In this document: in pieces, positions 12,503 to 27,300 of the stretch | Numbering within the stretch: position 1 is the first letter of the stretch | Layout of the letters: each line of letters opens with the position of its first letter | Assembly (NCBI RefSeq): GCF_905147045.1 | Contig: NC_065898.1 | Coordinates: 12,524,001-12,588,000, forward strand | Direction: 5' to 3' | Length of the DNA: 64,000 nucleotides | DNA from: Nymphalis io | Lineage: Eukaryota; Arthropoda; Insecta; Lepidoptera; Nymphalidae | Program-made: the position numbers and the translations under genes | The notes under the pieces: generated by a model | What the model was told of the DNA's origin: nothing | Database searches by the model: none | Seen by the model: the letters and a program-made list of their open reading frames with translations, nothing else

Positions 12503-15500
12503 ATGGCATCCGGTACTTCCTCTTTGGAAAGCAATGGGAGTAATGGTAAGTTGAACTAAACAAGCAACATTCTAATAACATAAACATTACTTGCACACAT
12601 AATAATATGTGAGTTTAAAAAACTTATATGAATATCAGCACTTCTTTGTGTATTTTGTCGCTTTTTTTAAATCAGCAAAATACTTAATTATTTTAATCTC
12701 CCAAGATTTTTTAAAAATAATTGACAAATATGATAAACATATTAATTACAACTAATATAATTTTTGCTTACTTCTTATCTAAATTATAAATTAACTTTTT
12801 CTTATTTTGATATCTTATGTATTCAAATCTTTTTTTTAAATTTAACATTGTACATATTATTAGTGGCCAATATCTTTGAATATTATTTTAAATTCAATAT
12901 TTCAACTATACACCAGAAACCAAGAATTAAAGCCATGTTACATTCACTGGGTGTCTTGAAAGTAATAAAAAAAAAATTCAAAGATTAAAAACTCTTTTTA
13001 TGCAAATAAAATATTTTTCATCTCACATTCTAAGGTGATGGATTTTTATAAATAGATAAATACACATAAATTGAATTCAATGACTTAAAAAAAAACTACT
13101 ACATTTGGGACAACTTCTTTATTACCTTATTATATAATTAATAATTTTATTTATTGATCGAAATTGTGAATCAAACAATAAGTGTTCATTTAGTGTTAGT
13201 AGACAGTAAATACTTATTAGTTAATAAGTATTTTGACTCGTGCTTGACGGTGAAGGAAAACATCGTGAGGAAACCTGCATGTGTCTAATTTCATTGAAAT
13301 TGTCACATGTGTATTCTACCAACCCGCATTGGAGCAGCGTGGTGGAATAAGCTCTAAAAAAACCTTCTCCTCAAAAAGGGAGATGAGGCCTTAGCCCAGC
13401 AGTGGGACATTAACAGGCTGTTACTGTAATAAGTATTTACTGTCTGTGTATATATTAGATACTGTGCGTGTATATTAGTATTTAATAGACTTATCTAAAA
13501 TAAATAATGACACCCGATGAAATTGTGTACAATGCAATTTTAATAATTTAAATTCAACCTCGAATTATGTGATGAAAAATATTTATGTGAATCCTTGTTC
13601 TAGAATCAATATCCCATAGCTACGTGAGCAATGAACGTCACACGACTACACAAATAACGTCTCTACCGCTGCCAATCGAATATGACGTGCTCTCTTCATC
13701 ACAATGTTATGACAAGTCAAACTACTCCAGCCATACGCACGCTATGAGCGCGCCCTACGAGCTGGGACAGTATGACGTCATCAACAAGCAAGCTAATGAG
13801 ACCCTGAAGCAACAGTGCGAAAAGGCCCTTCACGATCTAAATCAGTTGAGACGACAGCATTCGGAGACATCGAGGAGGTGTGAGCATGTTATGAAGGTGT
13901 GTGTTATTTATTTCTTAATATATAATTCGAGCAGATGTCCTTACTGATTGTGAGTTACTATCTCTGCCCATATACGTTGGATTTGTAAAAATATAATCAT
14001 TTTTTATACCATCAATATCCAACCAGCCGACAAGCCATGGGACCTAAAATTACTAACTTAGCAAAATTATTTAGTGTTTTTACGATTGATTTACTTATAA
14101 GTAGCTTAGCTATCCACAGGGGCATGTCCTAATCTTTATCGCCATTTCTCGTGAAGATAGACACATAACTAATTATTATGATTTAAAAACAACAAATAAA
14201 TTTTAGAACTTTAATATGTCACTTATTGAAGTTTGGTCTCATATAATTTTTGGTAATTGCAATACTTACACATATAATACGAGTATATGTAATGTAATTT
14301 TATTTTAGTAATTTATTTAGAAAACAACACTCAATAAAATTAAAGTTAACAAAAAAAAATGGCAGCTATCCTTTTTAACACTACACATTAAGAAGAGATA
14401 TCAATACTTTTAGTCATGTCAAATTAGTGGTTTAGTTTAGAGATAGTTTAAAATAAAATCAGTACCATAATATTCTACTATTATGGATTTAAAGTAAAAT
14501 TGATTTAATGTCCCAATGCTGGCCAAAGCACTCCCCTTAAGGCTTGGAGCTTATTTAACCACATTACTCGAATTTGGATTCGTATACATGGTAGATTATC
14601 ATGCAACATGTGCATGATGACAATGTTTTCCTTCACAACACACAGTAACAGCCTGTTAATGTCCCACTGCGGGGCTAAAGCCTCCTCTCACTTTTGAGGA
14701 GAAGGTTTCGAGCCTATTCCACCACGCTGCACCAATGCAACCCTGCATTGGTAGAATACACATGTGGCAGAATTTCAATGAAATCAGACACATGCAGGTT
14801 TCATCACGATGTTTTCCTTCACCGTCAAGCACGAGATGAATTATAAACACAAACTAAGCACATGAAAATTTAGTGGTGCTTGCCCGGGTTTGAACCCACG
14901 ATCATCGGTTAAGATTCACTCGTTCTAACCACTGGACCATATCGGCGTCTCCTTCACAATCACGAGATCAATTTATTATTATCACAAAGTAGATATATGA
15001 GTACTTAATGGTATCTGCCAACATTTTAACTTGCTATCTTCGGCTTAGATTCATTCGCTGTTGAGAATACTATGGGCGTTTGCCGTTGCCGTTGCTATTG
15101 AGTACTTGGTGGTAGGCTTTTGTGTAAGCCCATTGGTGTAGATACCACCCATTCATCAGATATTCTTTCGGCAAGCAGCGGTGCTTAGTATTGTTGTGTT
15201 CCGGTTTGAAGGTTGAGTGAGCCGGTGTAACTTCAGGCACAATTGACATAACGTCTTCGTTAACAACGGTGATGGCGCATTGGTGATGTAAGGGAAGGTT
15301 AATATTTCTTACAATGCCAATGTTGTGCTACTTGATGTTAAATGGTCACCACTGCTCATAGAGGCCATCCTTAACATCAAGTAGCTCGCTTGCCAGTTTG
15401 CGTACCTAATACAGTAAAAAAAAACCACATTTCTTACATAATACTGTTGTGTTTCAGTTCAAACCTCATTCATTACAAAAAAAATATATTTAAAAAATAC

Positions 15501-18500
15501 ATCATTCAAACCGAGCCATTATACTCTGCAATCATAATTATTCTAACTGTTTTCGATAAACATAGAAGCGGAGTGAATATTAATTTTTAGTTCCACTATT
15601 TAGTGCTTGAGGCAAAATGAAGCCATAGAAAGTAATGTTTGCAACTCTATATAATCTCTATTCAACGAAATTTGCGTTTCAGAAATTAACTTCGCAAAAA
15701 GCAAACTTAACCCACTGACCTATATATAATCGAGAGTGTATTCATAGCCTCGTCGAAAAATATTAACATTTTTCTTCATTTTGTATGACCTCAGAGCGAT
15801 GTGAAATACTTTTTCAAATAGCTCATTAAAAAATCGGATAGAAATTCAACTTTCTGAAACACTTTACGTGAACTTTCAGAAAACTCGTCACTTTCTAGCT
15901 ATTCAAGACTCGCGAGTTACAGATTTAACTTGAAATTCGTGAATGAACGGTTTCTTAATTGTAAAATATATATAATGTTTTTTTTTTTAATATTATCCCA
16001 AATATATTTTATAAATTTTTCAAAAAGAATGTACAAATAATAAGCAATAATATCATCAATTAATTTAAATACTAACCAAAACCAACTAAAACGACAAATT
16101 GCCCTTGACGACGTCATGTATGTCCGAAGAACCCGAAATTCGCGACATAAAGTAATTTGACGTCACAGAAGCAGAATATCTCTGTAAATAAATAATTTGA
16201 ATTGATCGCGCTCTTTTCGTTGTTTTTTTTTTTTATTTTTTGTATATGTTACGGCACTAGGTATTATATACATTCGGTAGAAGATAGTTACGACGATGTG
16301 ACGATGTCGACGGATCAAGATTGTGTTTTCTCGCGAGTAATTCATATATTTAAGAATGGGCTTACTATATGTTGACGGGCCGGTTGGCGTGGTTGGTAGA
16401 TACTTGCCTTTTCACGCCGAAGGTTGTGGGTTCGATTACCACCCAGAACAGACATTTGTGTGCATGAACATGTCCGTTTGTCCTGAGTCTGGGTGTAATT
16501 ATCTATATAAGTATGTATTTAAGTTTCAGTACAAGCTCTGCTTAGTTTGGGATCAGATGACCGTGTGTGAATAATGTCCTAGGATATTATATTATTATAT
16601 ATGTCTGCGTTATTTATTCTCGTCAGGAATTGGAGTACTTCCGTGGTCAGCATCGGGCAGCGATGAATCAGTTAGAAGTGTCCGCGCAGGAGGCAAGCAG
16701 CCTACGCGGCAAGTATGGTGACTTGCTCAATGACAATCAACGGTAATAACGAAAAAATGTTACGTGCTATTAGTGCATTGCGTTTTCTTTAAACATCCAA
16801 ATAATATTTTCATTTATAAACACGAAGATAATTCACACGTTTTGTTTTTTTTTGTCGCAAATTGTGCTTTATATATGTATAGTCTGTTTAGGATTATATA
16901 AACTATTGAAGAGCTCGGCGTCAGTATTCATTGATGTTTATACAAGATATATAAATATAATTGTATATGATTAATACATGTACATTTTTTTATTGTTAAA
17001 AAGAGTAACTACTGAATTTACAACCGGTGGTAGCTTTATATTAAAATTTATATGTTTTTTTTTTTAAATAACGTATCAAAAACGCTTGTGAGATTCGAAT
17101 GAAGTATATTTTGATTATTAAGTATTAAATCACTTTAGTGAGTTAGTGTACGTTGATTCTCATGAATAATGAATTAAACAGGTACTACTTTTTGCCTACA
17201 AGCATTAAATCTTGTATAATAACATTTCGAAATAATTTAACTTTATGATGTATATATTAATTTTGACATATTATAATATTTATTTTAGACTCGAGCGCGA
17301 AGTACAGCACCTGCAGCAGAGCAGCACCGCAGAGGGTTCTGATGCACTCGTCCATACACTCAGGAAATACGAGGCTCTCAAGGAAGAGTTCGATTGTTTC
17401 CAAAAGAGGTTTCTATTTAATAAATAAATATTTAAAAAAAACTTTGACTTGAATATATGAATGACTGTTACTGAACACAATGCTACTCGTTGCTTAATAT
17501 AATCCATTATTAATAAACTATCTTTTAGTTACTTATCACATTTTGATTTTAGGTATGACGATTTAATAGAAAATCACAATGCCACTCTGGAGAACCTACG
17601 AATCGTACAAGAGGAGAATAGTAGGTTAAAGACACAATGCCACGAGTTGACACAGGAGAGGAACGCAGTGGTACGTGCATATATTAAATACTTGATTATG
17701 TAACTGTCATAATAAAAAAATCTATTTTTTTTTACATATCCTGTTGCAAAATATCGAAATAATTCTTACTAGAGTATGTAGAACATTTATTAGTGGTTGG
17801 GTTCACTGCAAGTTTGTTTGTTTGTTGCCCGTGTGTTCTGGTTTTAAAGCTGATCAACCTGTGTAATTGCAGATAATTTTAGTGTACATAACTGGCGACG
17901 CTTTGGTATTGTGAGGAATAGTTTAATATTTCCCATTGTTATGGCAATGTTTATGGCGGTGACTGCTTATTACCATGTGGTTCGTTTGCGAGCATTTTTT
18001 CTTACTAAATAAAAAAAAAATGTTTATTTCAGCTTACATTATCTTTAATTTTTATCATTAACAATAAACAAAAATGTCCGAAAAAGTAATCGAATTGGAA
18101 TTAATTATTTTTCAGATACGGGAACGAAACGCTTTAAAGCAGCAAGTGGCGAGTGTGGTGCGGCAGTGGGAGGGCGGCGTGAGGGAGCGGGCCGACATCA
18201 AGCGGCTGACGGACGAGCGGAACGCGGCCATGGCGGAGTACACGCTCATCATGAGCGAGAGGTGAGGCACGACGTCTGTACGCGCTAAAAAGAGAGGGAG
18301 AGACAAAACTGAGACTGAGAGAGAGAGAGAAATATGATTTCCAATATGTATTTTCTAATATGATTCTTAGTGAATACCAGTCTGTTCTTACTAGCAGATA
18401 AGACTAGTTTTTAGTTTCAATATCGAAGAATTTCTTATTGGCTTCCTTGGCGTATTTATGATTCAGTAAGTTAAAGGCCTGCTAACCTCCTATTGCTGGG

Positions 18501-21316
18501 CAAAACCTTTATCTCCTCTCGAGTAGAAGACTTGGAACTTTTTCTACGATTCTGTAACAGGCTAATAATCATTATGTAGAACGCAAGGTCGTTAAGGTCT
18601 CGATCCAAGAGAACACGCCAGACAATATCATCCCCAATTCAATATGCTTGATTGTTAATATGTAGTTTGTTTTACTTGTGTTTTCTCAAACTAACTCTTA
18701 ACTCGTTAAGAAGACGTAGTGTCTGCAATTATTGCTATTATTTTGAAACGCTTCCCGTGACAGCGCGAGCCATAAGCGTAATTTATTGGCTACTTATTAT
18801 ATATTGACGTCATGATTTCGTTGTCAAATGAATGTATACGCAAAATATGTTCTGCATATGCCGATATGGCAACAATTGCCATATATAGCAATGGTTAGTG
18901 CTATAAATTTCACCTCTCCCCGTTTCGACGATCGTCCGTCGATCAGCTTAAACAGTATATATAGAGCAAGAGTTTGGCGGCGGAAGCAGGGAATGTGAAA
19001 ATGCTCAGGGCGTTTTACAGGGACACGGTGCACAAGGAGATGGAGAAGCTGTCGGACGACCTGCAGGCCGCGCTCAAGCGGGTGGCGGCGCTGGAGGCCG
19101 CGCTGCAGGCCTCGCGCGACGAGCAGCGCGCCACCGCCCTGCAGGTGACTGCCTTACTACGAGCTGCGCCTGTGATATAATAAATAAATAATAAATAAGC
19201 GAATGATTAATATTACTAGGTAGCGCTTTGTGCAAGCCCGTCTGGGGAAGGACCACCCACTCATCATATATTTTACCGTTAAACAGCAATAGTTAATGAT
19301 GAGTGAGCCAGTGTAACTACAGGCACAAGGGACATTACGTCTTCGTTCTCAAGGTCAATGGCGCATTGGCTATGTTAGGAATGGTTAATACTTCGGTGAC
19401 GGTGGTGGTGACCACTTAACATCACGTAGCCCATTTGCCCGTCCGTCTACCTGTAACATAAAAAAAAACATATATGCATAACATTAGATGATAGTAATCC
19501 TGCTACATAATGTTATGCATATTTATTTGGTTCGATTGTAAAAAATATTTTATATATTATATACATACCATGACTTAACTGAAAAAATAATATTTGAGTT
19601 TTTGTTTATATTCCAATGCGAAAACTGTTATATCTTGTTATATATATTACAAACATTATATTTTATTACTTATTGTACTTTTCTCATAACTAGGCCGAGA
19701 GCCTGCGCCGGGAGATAGAATCAGCTTTGGTCGACCGTGATCGCGCTATCAAGGAATGTACCGACTTGAAGACTCCACAAAACACATCTACATTGGGCAA
19801 ATCGAGGTTAGTTATTCAATATTAATATTATTGATTTGACTGTTGAAAAAAGAAGACAGTATTGATTAACCAATCACCCGCTAAACAATGTTTACAAGTA
19901 AGGTTGGACAGTTTCTGAAGTATCATTTGTTGAATAGCAATATTTTGGTGTGTTAAAATTGAAATGGTCGAGTAGATAAGAAACGTGAATCATAGTTGTG
20001 GGTTCGTATTCTACATTCTATGGTAGGTGCTTATAACCTCACGTCGAAGAAATTATTTTATTTATAAATGTATTCTCTATTCTGTAATACAGCAGTGTAG
20101 CAATTTAACCAAATATCCCTTATCAACTACCAATCTTAATTATTTTATATCATTTCCACAGACAAGATAATTCTGCATATCATCACTTGGGCCTCTCGAG
20201 TGGAGTCGGAACTGATGGTTTCCTCAACGGGCAGCACTCCAACGATCCATCAATGGATAAATTGCAAGGTCCTTTTATTCATTTAACAATTTATGGCTAT
20301 TTGGATATTATGATATATCTGATTCGAGATCAGAAATCTTGACAAATAATTTTAAATGATAATTTTTATCCTATCCAGTTTTTTTAGATAGAAAGCTATT
20401 TTTTATTAAGTGGTCAAAACTGTCCCTAGATGATGGCACTGAAAGAAATATTAACCAATCTAGGGTCAAAATGACTTAGTATAATCGTGGGCTTTAATTC
20501 GGGCAAGCACTACTAATAAGCCTAGCCTAGGGCTAATAGAATATACTCTAAGCCTTTAAATATGAAGAGGCCTTTCCCTACAACTTATGGACTGGAATGT
20601 TACTCTTCATTATTCCTCAGGTCTGGTGGGCATGGCGGTGGACGCGGCGGAGGCGGAGCGCGTGGATGACGTGGAGCAAGCCAACCAGGAGATAGAGCGA
20701 CTGCGCGTACGGGCCGACCGCCTGCAGGCCGAGCTACACGACGCGCACCGGGAGGCCGAGGTACGGATGCGTTCGGGGAGCCCCCCCCCCCCCCCTTCCC
20801 GTAATGGTGTTGAGAGCTTGGAAAATAATCTCCGTGTATGTTTTAGGTCTCAAAACGAAGAAGAGACTGGGCTTTTTCGGAAAGAGACAAGCTGTTGCAA
20901 GAGCGAGAAAGCGTCAAAGCTCTTTGTAATCGACTAAGAAAGGTAATGTTTAAAACATTTTAATAATATAAAGTATAACGTTTAACTATAATATTGTGCT
21001 CATCCTATCATTTTAATACTCGGTTAAAACTGAAGGGAAAATTTATTGTATTGGCAAAGTTACTGTTGGCGACAAGTGTTTGAAATAACGATATTATTTA
21101 TAAGTTTCTGAAAAATTTTAAACAGTTAAAAACATTACAATGCTATATATTAATAATCGTTATTATACATCGGTGCAGGAACGCGACCAGATGGTGGGCG
21201 AGCTGGCGGAGGCGCGGCGACACGGCGGCAAGAAGGACAAGGACGGGCGCGGCCCGCGCGCTCGCTCGCACGACGAGCACGCCCGCTCCGCGCATCGGGA
21301 CTCCGCCGACGTGCAG
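12503..21316 (+). CDS. Dlg5: Dlg5 N-terminal coiled-coil block, exons 1-12
   Basis: Twelve exons encode residues 1-518. After a short polar start (MASGTSSLES) the chain becomes heptad-rich with many Glu, Gln, Arg and Leu (QQCEKALHDLNQLRRQH; LEREVQHLQQ; KEEFDCFQKRYDDLIENH; LKQQVASVVRQWEGG). Exon 11 carries SKRRRDWAFSERDKLLQERE, a stretch characteristic of Dlg5 just before PDZ1. This region is thought to mediate self-association and partner binding. For exon 7 the acceptor at 19021 was chosen because it gives MSER-DTVHKEMEKL in frame, although the frame stays open into the intron on its left. The intron between exons 10 and 11 is only 86 bases and contains a long C run. Confidence 0.9.
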
Positions 21317-24300
21317 GTACTGCTTCTGCGCTATCTAATATTGTATTAAGTTGTATTTATCGTAATTTTCTACTAAAATTTTTGGATTTCATTTATAATG
21401 TAAATAAAAAAATATATTTAATTATATTTTTTGAGATCATTTTGTCCGGGCGTACAAAGTTAGTTTCGAAGAAATAACAGGGACGGAATAATAATATTAT
21501 ACCTTCGATGTTTCAGGACTTCGAATGGGAAATAATCGACGTCGAACTGAGCGGGCTGAGCGCGGACTTGGGTCTCGAGCTGTGCGGCGGCCGAGACGAA
21601 CCCTGCTACCCTAACGACTTCAGCGTCTACGTCGCCTCGGTCAAAAAGGGTTCCATCGCCGACGGGAAAATTAAGTGAGCCTCGAACGGTGCAACATTTA
21701 CATCATTACAGATTTAAATATAAGAATAATTGTCGATGCAACAAATTGTGACAACTGTGGCGTCGGAAAGTTCGCCGGAGACAGTTCATGTTTAAAAAAT
21801 GTGCCGAAGCTCAGTGAGGCGCTCTAACGCTCGTGCTCCGCGCAGGGCGCTGGACCGCGTGGCGGCGGCGGGCGGCGTGGCGGCGTGGGCGAGCGGCGCG
21901 GCGTGCGCGGCGGCGCTGCGCGGCGCGCTGGCCCGCGGCGCCGTGGCGCTCACGCTGCAGCGCGCGCGCGCCGCCCGCTCGCTGCTGCGCGTGGCGGGCG
22001 CCGGCCGCAGCGGCCTCACGCTGCAGCAGGGTCAGTCGCCTGTCGATGGCGTGCCGCCCCCGCGCGGCACTTCGTGATATCATTATTTTCATAAATAATA
22101 ATTCTCTAGTTTTAACGTTAAATTTGCGAGGATTCTTTTTAAGTACAGTTTTTCCGAGTGGCAAAGTTACATGACACGAGCTGTCCGTGTCTGTATATCT
22201 GTATGTATTGTATGACGATGATTTTTTTTTCTTTATAAAATAAATAAAAATTGTTAACAGGTATTTTCATAAGCAAAATAGCGTGCGGTAGCGCGGCTGC
22301 CAAGGAGGGAAACGTCTATGTCGGCGACAGAGTTGTTAGCGTGAGTTTATAAATGTACTCGTATAGTACAAGTTGTATAATACAAATTAAATGTCTAAAG
22401 ATTTTAATTAAAAACTTCATTTGATTATTATACATTCATATGTGACTGTCAAAAAGTGATATTCGTATTTCTAAAACCTTTCGTGGCGGCAGAGGAGGTG
22501 AAATTAACATGATTCGAAACTATGCCACTGTACATAAAAGGATCTAATTTAAAAAAAAGATGAAATTTTATAAATGCACCAGTACGTAAATTACACAAGG
22601 ATTATTTTACTATTGTTTAATATTTATATTCTGCGAAGGATTGGTGAGCCATTTGTGATATAATATGTATCTAATATGTACGACCATGTAATAATAATAA
22701 CAGAAAACATTAACCATGTCGCGCCCCCCTAGATCAACAACCGCTCGCTGGAGGGCGTCGGCAGCGCGGCGGAGGCGACGGCGCTGCTGAGCGACGTGCA
22801 CTACGACTGCGTGCTGCTCACCGTGCTGCGGCCGCTGTACCCGTGCTGCGACCCCAGGAACAGGTCCGCCACACTCCCCGCGACGGACTTTCAGTGTACT
22901 CGGAACTCATTAACGTCCTTCTGACCAAACATGAGCCACGGTCTTTGGACACGTGTGGCTATCGACCAAATTGAGAGCTAAATTACACTGCCGAATTGAC
23001 CATAACATTTATTGCCCAACGCGGAATTCGACCCTGAGCCCTCATGGTCGGCAGCTACCAAAGTTTATCGATAGGCTAAAGATAAAGCAAAGCACAAGTT
23101 CATTCATATAATGTTGACTGTCACCACGTTATATTTTGTTCGTGTTTTTAACATATGAAGTTTATCATATGGTGGTATTTTAGAAGCCTTATCTGATCGT
23201 TATCTACACGATTAGATAAATGCTAAAGCCAGTCCGTGTAATTTATTATATATGTAAACAATTCAGCAGAGTTGAAACCATCAAACCGCTCTTTATTCCA
23301 GTGTGAAATATCAGCTTATAGATTGTTATGGTTAAGAAAAGTCTCAGCTTAACTTAATTACTGCGTAAAGTAAGGTTTATTACTATTACAATTACCACCA
23401 ACTTGTAAAATTTTATAAGCTTTTATATATCTTCCCCTATTAGTATATGTATCTTCGCCGTGTTTGTATTTATTTCCAAAAATAATGTCCTCCGGACCGA
23501 TTTCGGCCACGGCTCATCTTAAGAGATGTTAGGTAATTGCGCAGGAGATATTATAGAGCACAAGTGTGTGCGCAAACACAGGTGCACTCTCTATTTCCTA
23601 ACTCTTATAGTCCGATGGGAGGGCTCTCTTGAGATTGGCCGACGTGACCGAAATCGGTCTGGAGGACATTATTAATTTCCAATCAATTAACAATTTTATA
23701 CTGTTTCTTTATAAAATAGGCCTATTTTGTCCTAAAATAGGTAGACACTCCCCATAGACAAGAAATATTAACCATTCCTTACATCGCCAATACGGTTGGT
23801 TAGCAAACAACCTTGGGATTTAAATGCTATGCCCCTTTTGTCTGTGGTTACACTGGCTCACTTACTCACCCTACAAACTACACTAAATCTTGTTGAAATC
23901 GTATTTTGTTTTTAATAATAAAAAACCTTTCCTTAATTATATTAATTAGTAATTTATTATTACAAACAAAATGATAAGTCAAAATAAGATTTTTTTTTTC
24001 ATACGTGTTTATTCAATCGTAATAATATCTTTTATAAACACGTTCTCTCAGAACCGATTCCGTTAAAATCGGAAGTAAACATGTTTGCATTTTTTTCGTA
24101 ATATGCATAAACATCCTCCCCGCAGACTCTCGCTGTACGAGCAGTCGTACGGCGACGGCAAGATGGTGAACATCTGCTCGCAGACGGACGACAGCTGGGG
24201 GGGCGCCTTCGTGCCTCCGCCGCCGGAGCCCAAGGTATCGTACACAGAACAATTTATACAATATTTTTTTTACCAATGATGTCAAATTATTTTGATTCAT

Positions 24301-27300
24301 ATTCTGTTTACGCAATGGTTTGTGAAACTCTTTAACACCTCTTTTTTTAATTATTTTGTTTTTTTTTCCAATATATCTCTGAGTTATTTGTTTTACTATC
24401 CAACTGTGTCGCATGAGTTTTACCTTTGCTATATTCATGTAGGTGTTCATATGTCATTAGAAATACATTTACATAAAGATTATATGAATATATGTATGTA
24501 ATAATATATTTTCAATTAATAATCCTGGGACATTTTTCACACACAGCCATCTGATCCCAAATTAAGCTTGTACAGAGCTTCTGCTATGGAAACCAGACAA
24601 CTGATATACTACATATACTACTTTTCTTTTGTAAATACATACTTATATAGATAATTACACCCAGACTCAGGACAAACAGACATGTTCATGCACACAAATG
24701 TCTGTCCTGGGTGGGAATCGAACCCACAATCTTCGGCGTGAAAGGCAAGTATCTAGCAACCACGCCAACCGGCTCGTCAATCAATTGTTTATTTTTGTCT
24801 TACTACCTCAGGTACACGTAGATCACGGGGTGCCGGATTTTGACAGACGATACGTGTATCACGTGGCAGCAGGAAGCCAAGGGAAGATACACCAGGAGAG
24901 AGGTAGGTTGATATAGATATATAGCTGTACAGCTTCGTAGTAATTGCTTAAATCGTAATGGTAGTTAAGGTAGGTAGTTAAAAACTTTTATCTTCATGTA
25001 ACATCCAATATCACATACTAATAATCAAATTTTCATATTCAAGTCGTTTGTTGTACTTTGCACTTAAAACATTAAGTATTTTTATAATGTAATAACGAAT
25101 TTATTCTAAAGCATAAATTGACCGATTTTTCATTTCATTACTGAACTAGTATTTGTCATATCATCACTATGATAAAAGAGATGGGAAGCATTTCGAAATT
25201 TAATTAGTTCATGTTTCATACTGAAAATTGAAATAAGACAGTCAATTTAGGTCCGACGTCGCTAATTTAAAAAAAAAACAACAGAGGTACTAATTCATTT
25301 ATTCTTATCTATTCCTGATGCTGATAATCAAAATATCCTAAAAACTAAATAAAGAAACGAGCTTCATTTCAGATCTAGGGCTTTCCATTATCTCGTTCGT
25401 TTTAAAAATGTAGAAAAAAAGCTCAACTAGTCCTAGTTGACTATTATGTTTCCCTGAATACGAAAAATCTTTGAGAAACTTTGTACTCACTGATTTTAAG
25501 CTGTACAATTGGAATTTATGCAATTGAACTTGGAGATTGTACTTGATACTTTGTACCTAGAGCGAGGGCTTCTCTCGCTCTACCCCAGGGCCAACACTAT
25601 ACCTCTCTTCCACTCACGGTGGAAAAATGTCCTAAAAAGCTCGCAATTTTTATTCTTAATAACAAAATAAAGTTTACTGTTTCTGTACTACATGCACACA
25701 TAACATACACGGTATATATATGAACAAAACCGTCAGTCACATAAGTGAAAACCCTTTTCGTCAAAACATTTCGTTGTAACGTTGCACTCTATATACATAT
25801 ATATGATCTTGATATTCTACCTTTGCTAAACAATATTGGTCTTCAACTGAATGTAATGTAATCCTTTGTTGGAGATTCACTTCGAAAACGACTAAAAAAA
25901 CTAAAGATGAATACGCTCCAAAAGTCCTTTTCTAAACTCGTATGAAATATATATATTGCAAAATAATATAAGTTTTGTACTGTAACGTTATGAGTGTCCT
26001 TGTTCAAACTGTGTCTTTAATCAAGTAACAAAACAAAGTACATTTATTTGGGCGAAACTCTCGAGCGATATCGTTATCAGCTATCGAGTGATAAGGGACT
26101 TGCCTTATCGATGTATTGAATGTTTGTGGTATACCGGCCACTAAATTTAACTGATTACAATTTCGAATTATAAATTTCTATTAAGTTCAATTAACAGTTT
26201 ATTAAGTGAATTATACATATATATTTTATAATAGTTATTTTATCTTATATTATAAATTAAAATGATTTAGTAAAAACTTTTAAAATATTAATAGCAAAAT
26301 TGAAAACTACATTGTACCGAATTTTCATGTGCTTAATTTGTGTTTATAATTCATCTCGTGCTTGACGGTGAAGTAAAACATCGTGAGGAAACTTGCATGT
26401 GTCTATTTTCATTGAAATTCTGCCACATGTGTATTCTACCAACCCGTATTAGAGCAGCGTGATGGAATAAACTCCAAACCTTCTCCTCAAAAGAGACAGG
26501 AGGCCTTAGCCCAGCAGTGGGACATTAACAGGCTATTACTGTACTGAATATTCAACTTTTTTTTATCTGATTTGTTATTCCACATTCAGTTATACATAGA
26601 TTTACTGTAAAATTGATAGAGCACGGACAGCCATTTTATTAGTAAAGTATATATTTTAAATTTATAATCAAAATTTTCACTATGAATTTGAATATCATCA
26701 ACACATAATCGTCAGTGAAAAACGTTTTATCGTTTTAACTAAGTGTGTCTCTGACTTTACCGATAGCGAGTACGATCATTGCATCGCGTTTTGCAGGCGC
26801 CTGGGACGTGATCCGCGGGAAGATCGAAGCTGTCACTGGAGTCAACAAGTGTAAGGAGAAGCAGAGTAAGGTGAGAGCTTGAAATATCTGTGAATGTTAC
26901 TAGATGGCTTTAGTGACTAAGGTTTTGTGTGGTTTTTTTTGTATTTGCAGATCTTATCAATATAGTTATATGTGATACAGTTAAACCTTGTAAGTTTTTC
27001 TTTCAAACAGCAAAGCTTCGTATAAATGATTGAAAAGTGACTCGGTTGCAAGACCAAGAATATTCTCATAAGACCAGATTATGTTAAAAATAGCTTAAAT
27101 TTGTTTGCCAAATAGCGATCTTTGGGCTTTAATCCCCATTTGTCTTTTGGGATTCGAAATATATTAAAGTATTAAGTTCTTCATTAAAATTTGCGTTGTT
27201 TATACTGTGGTGTGGTGTGAGAATATGCACGTATACGTTGAAGTGATTTTGTTATTTTATTTTTTGTTTATAGTTTTAAAATTTTAGTGCAACATATTTT

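Noticed and set aside
21792..22174. Several overlapping Arg/Ala-rich frames on both strands
   Set aside because: Side effects of the very GC-rich Dlg5 exon 14, which lacks stop codons in most frames.
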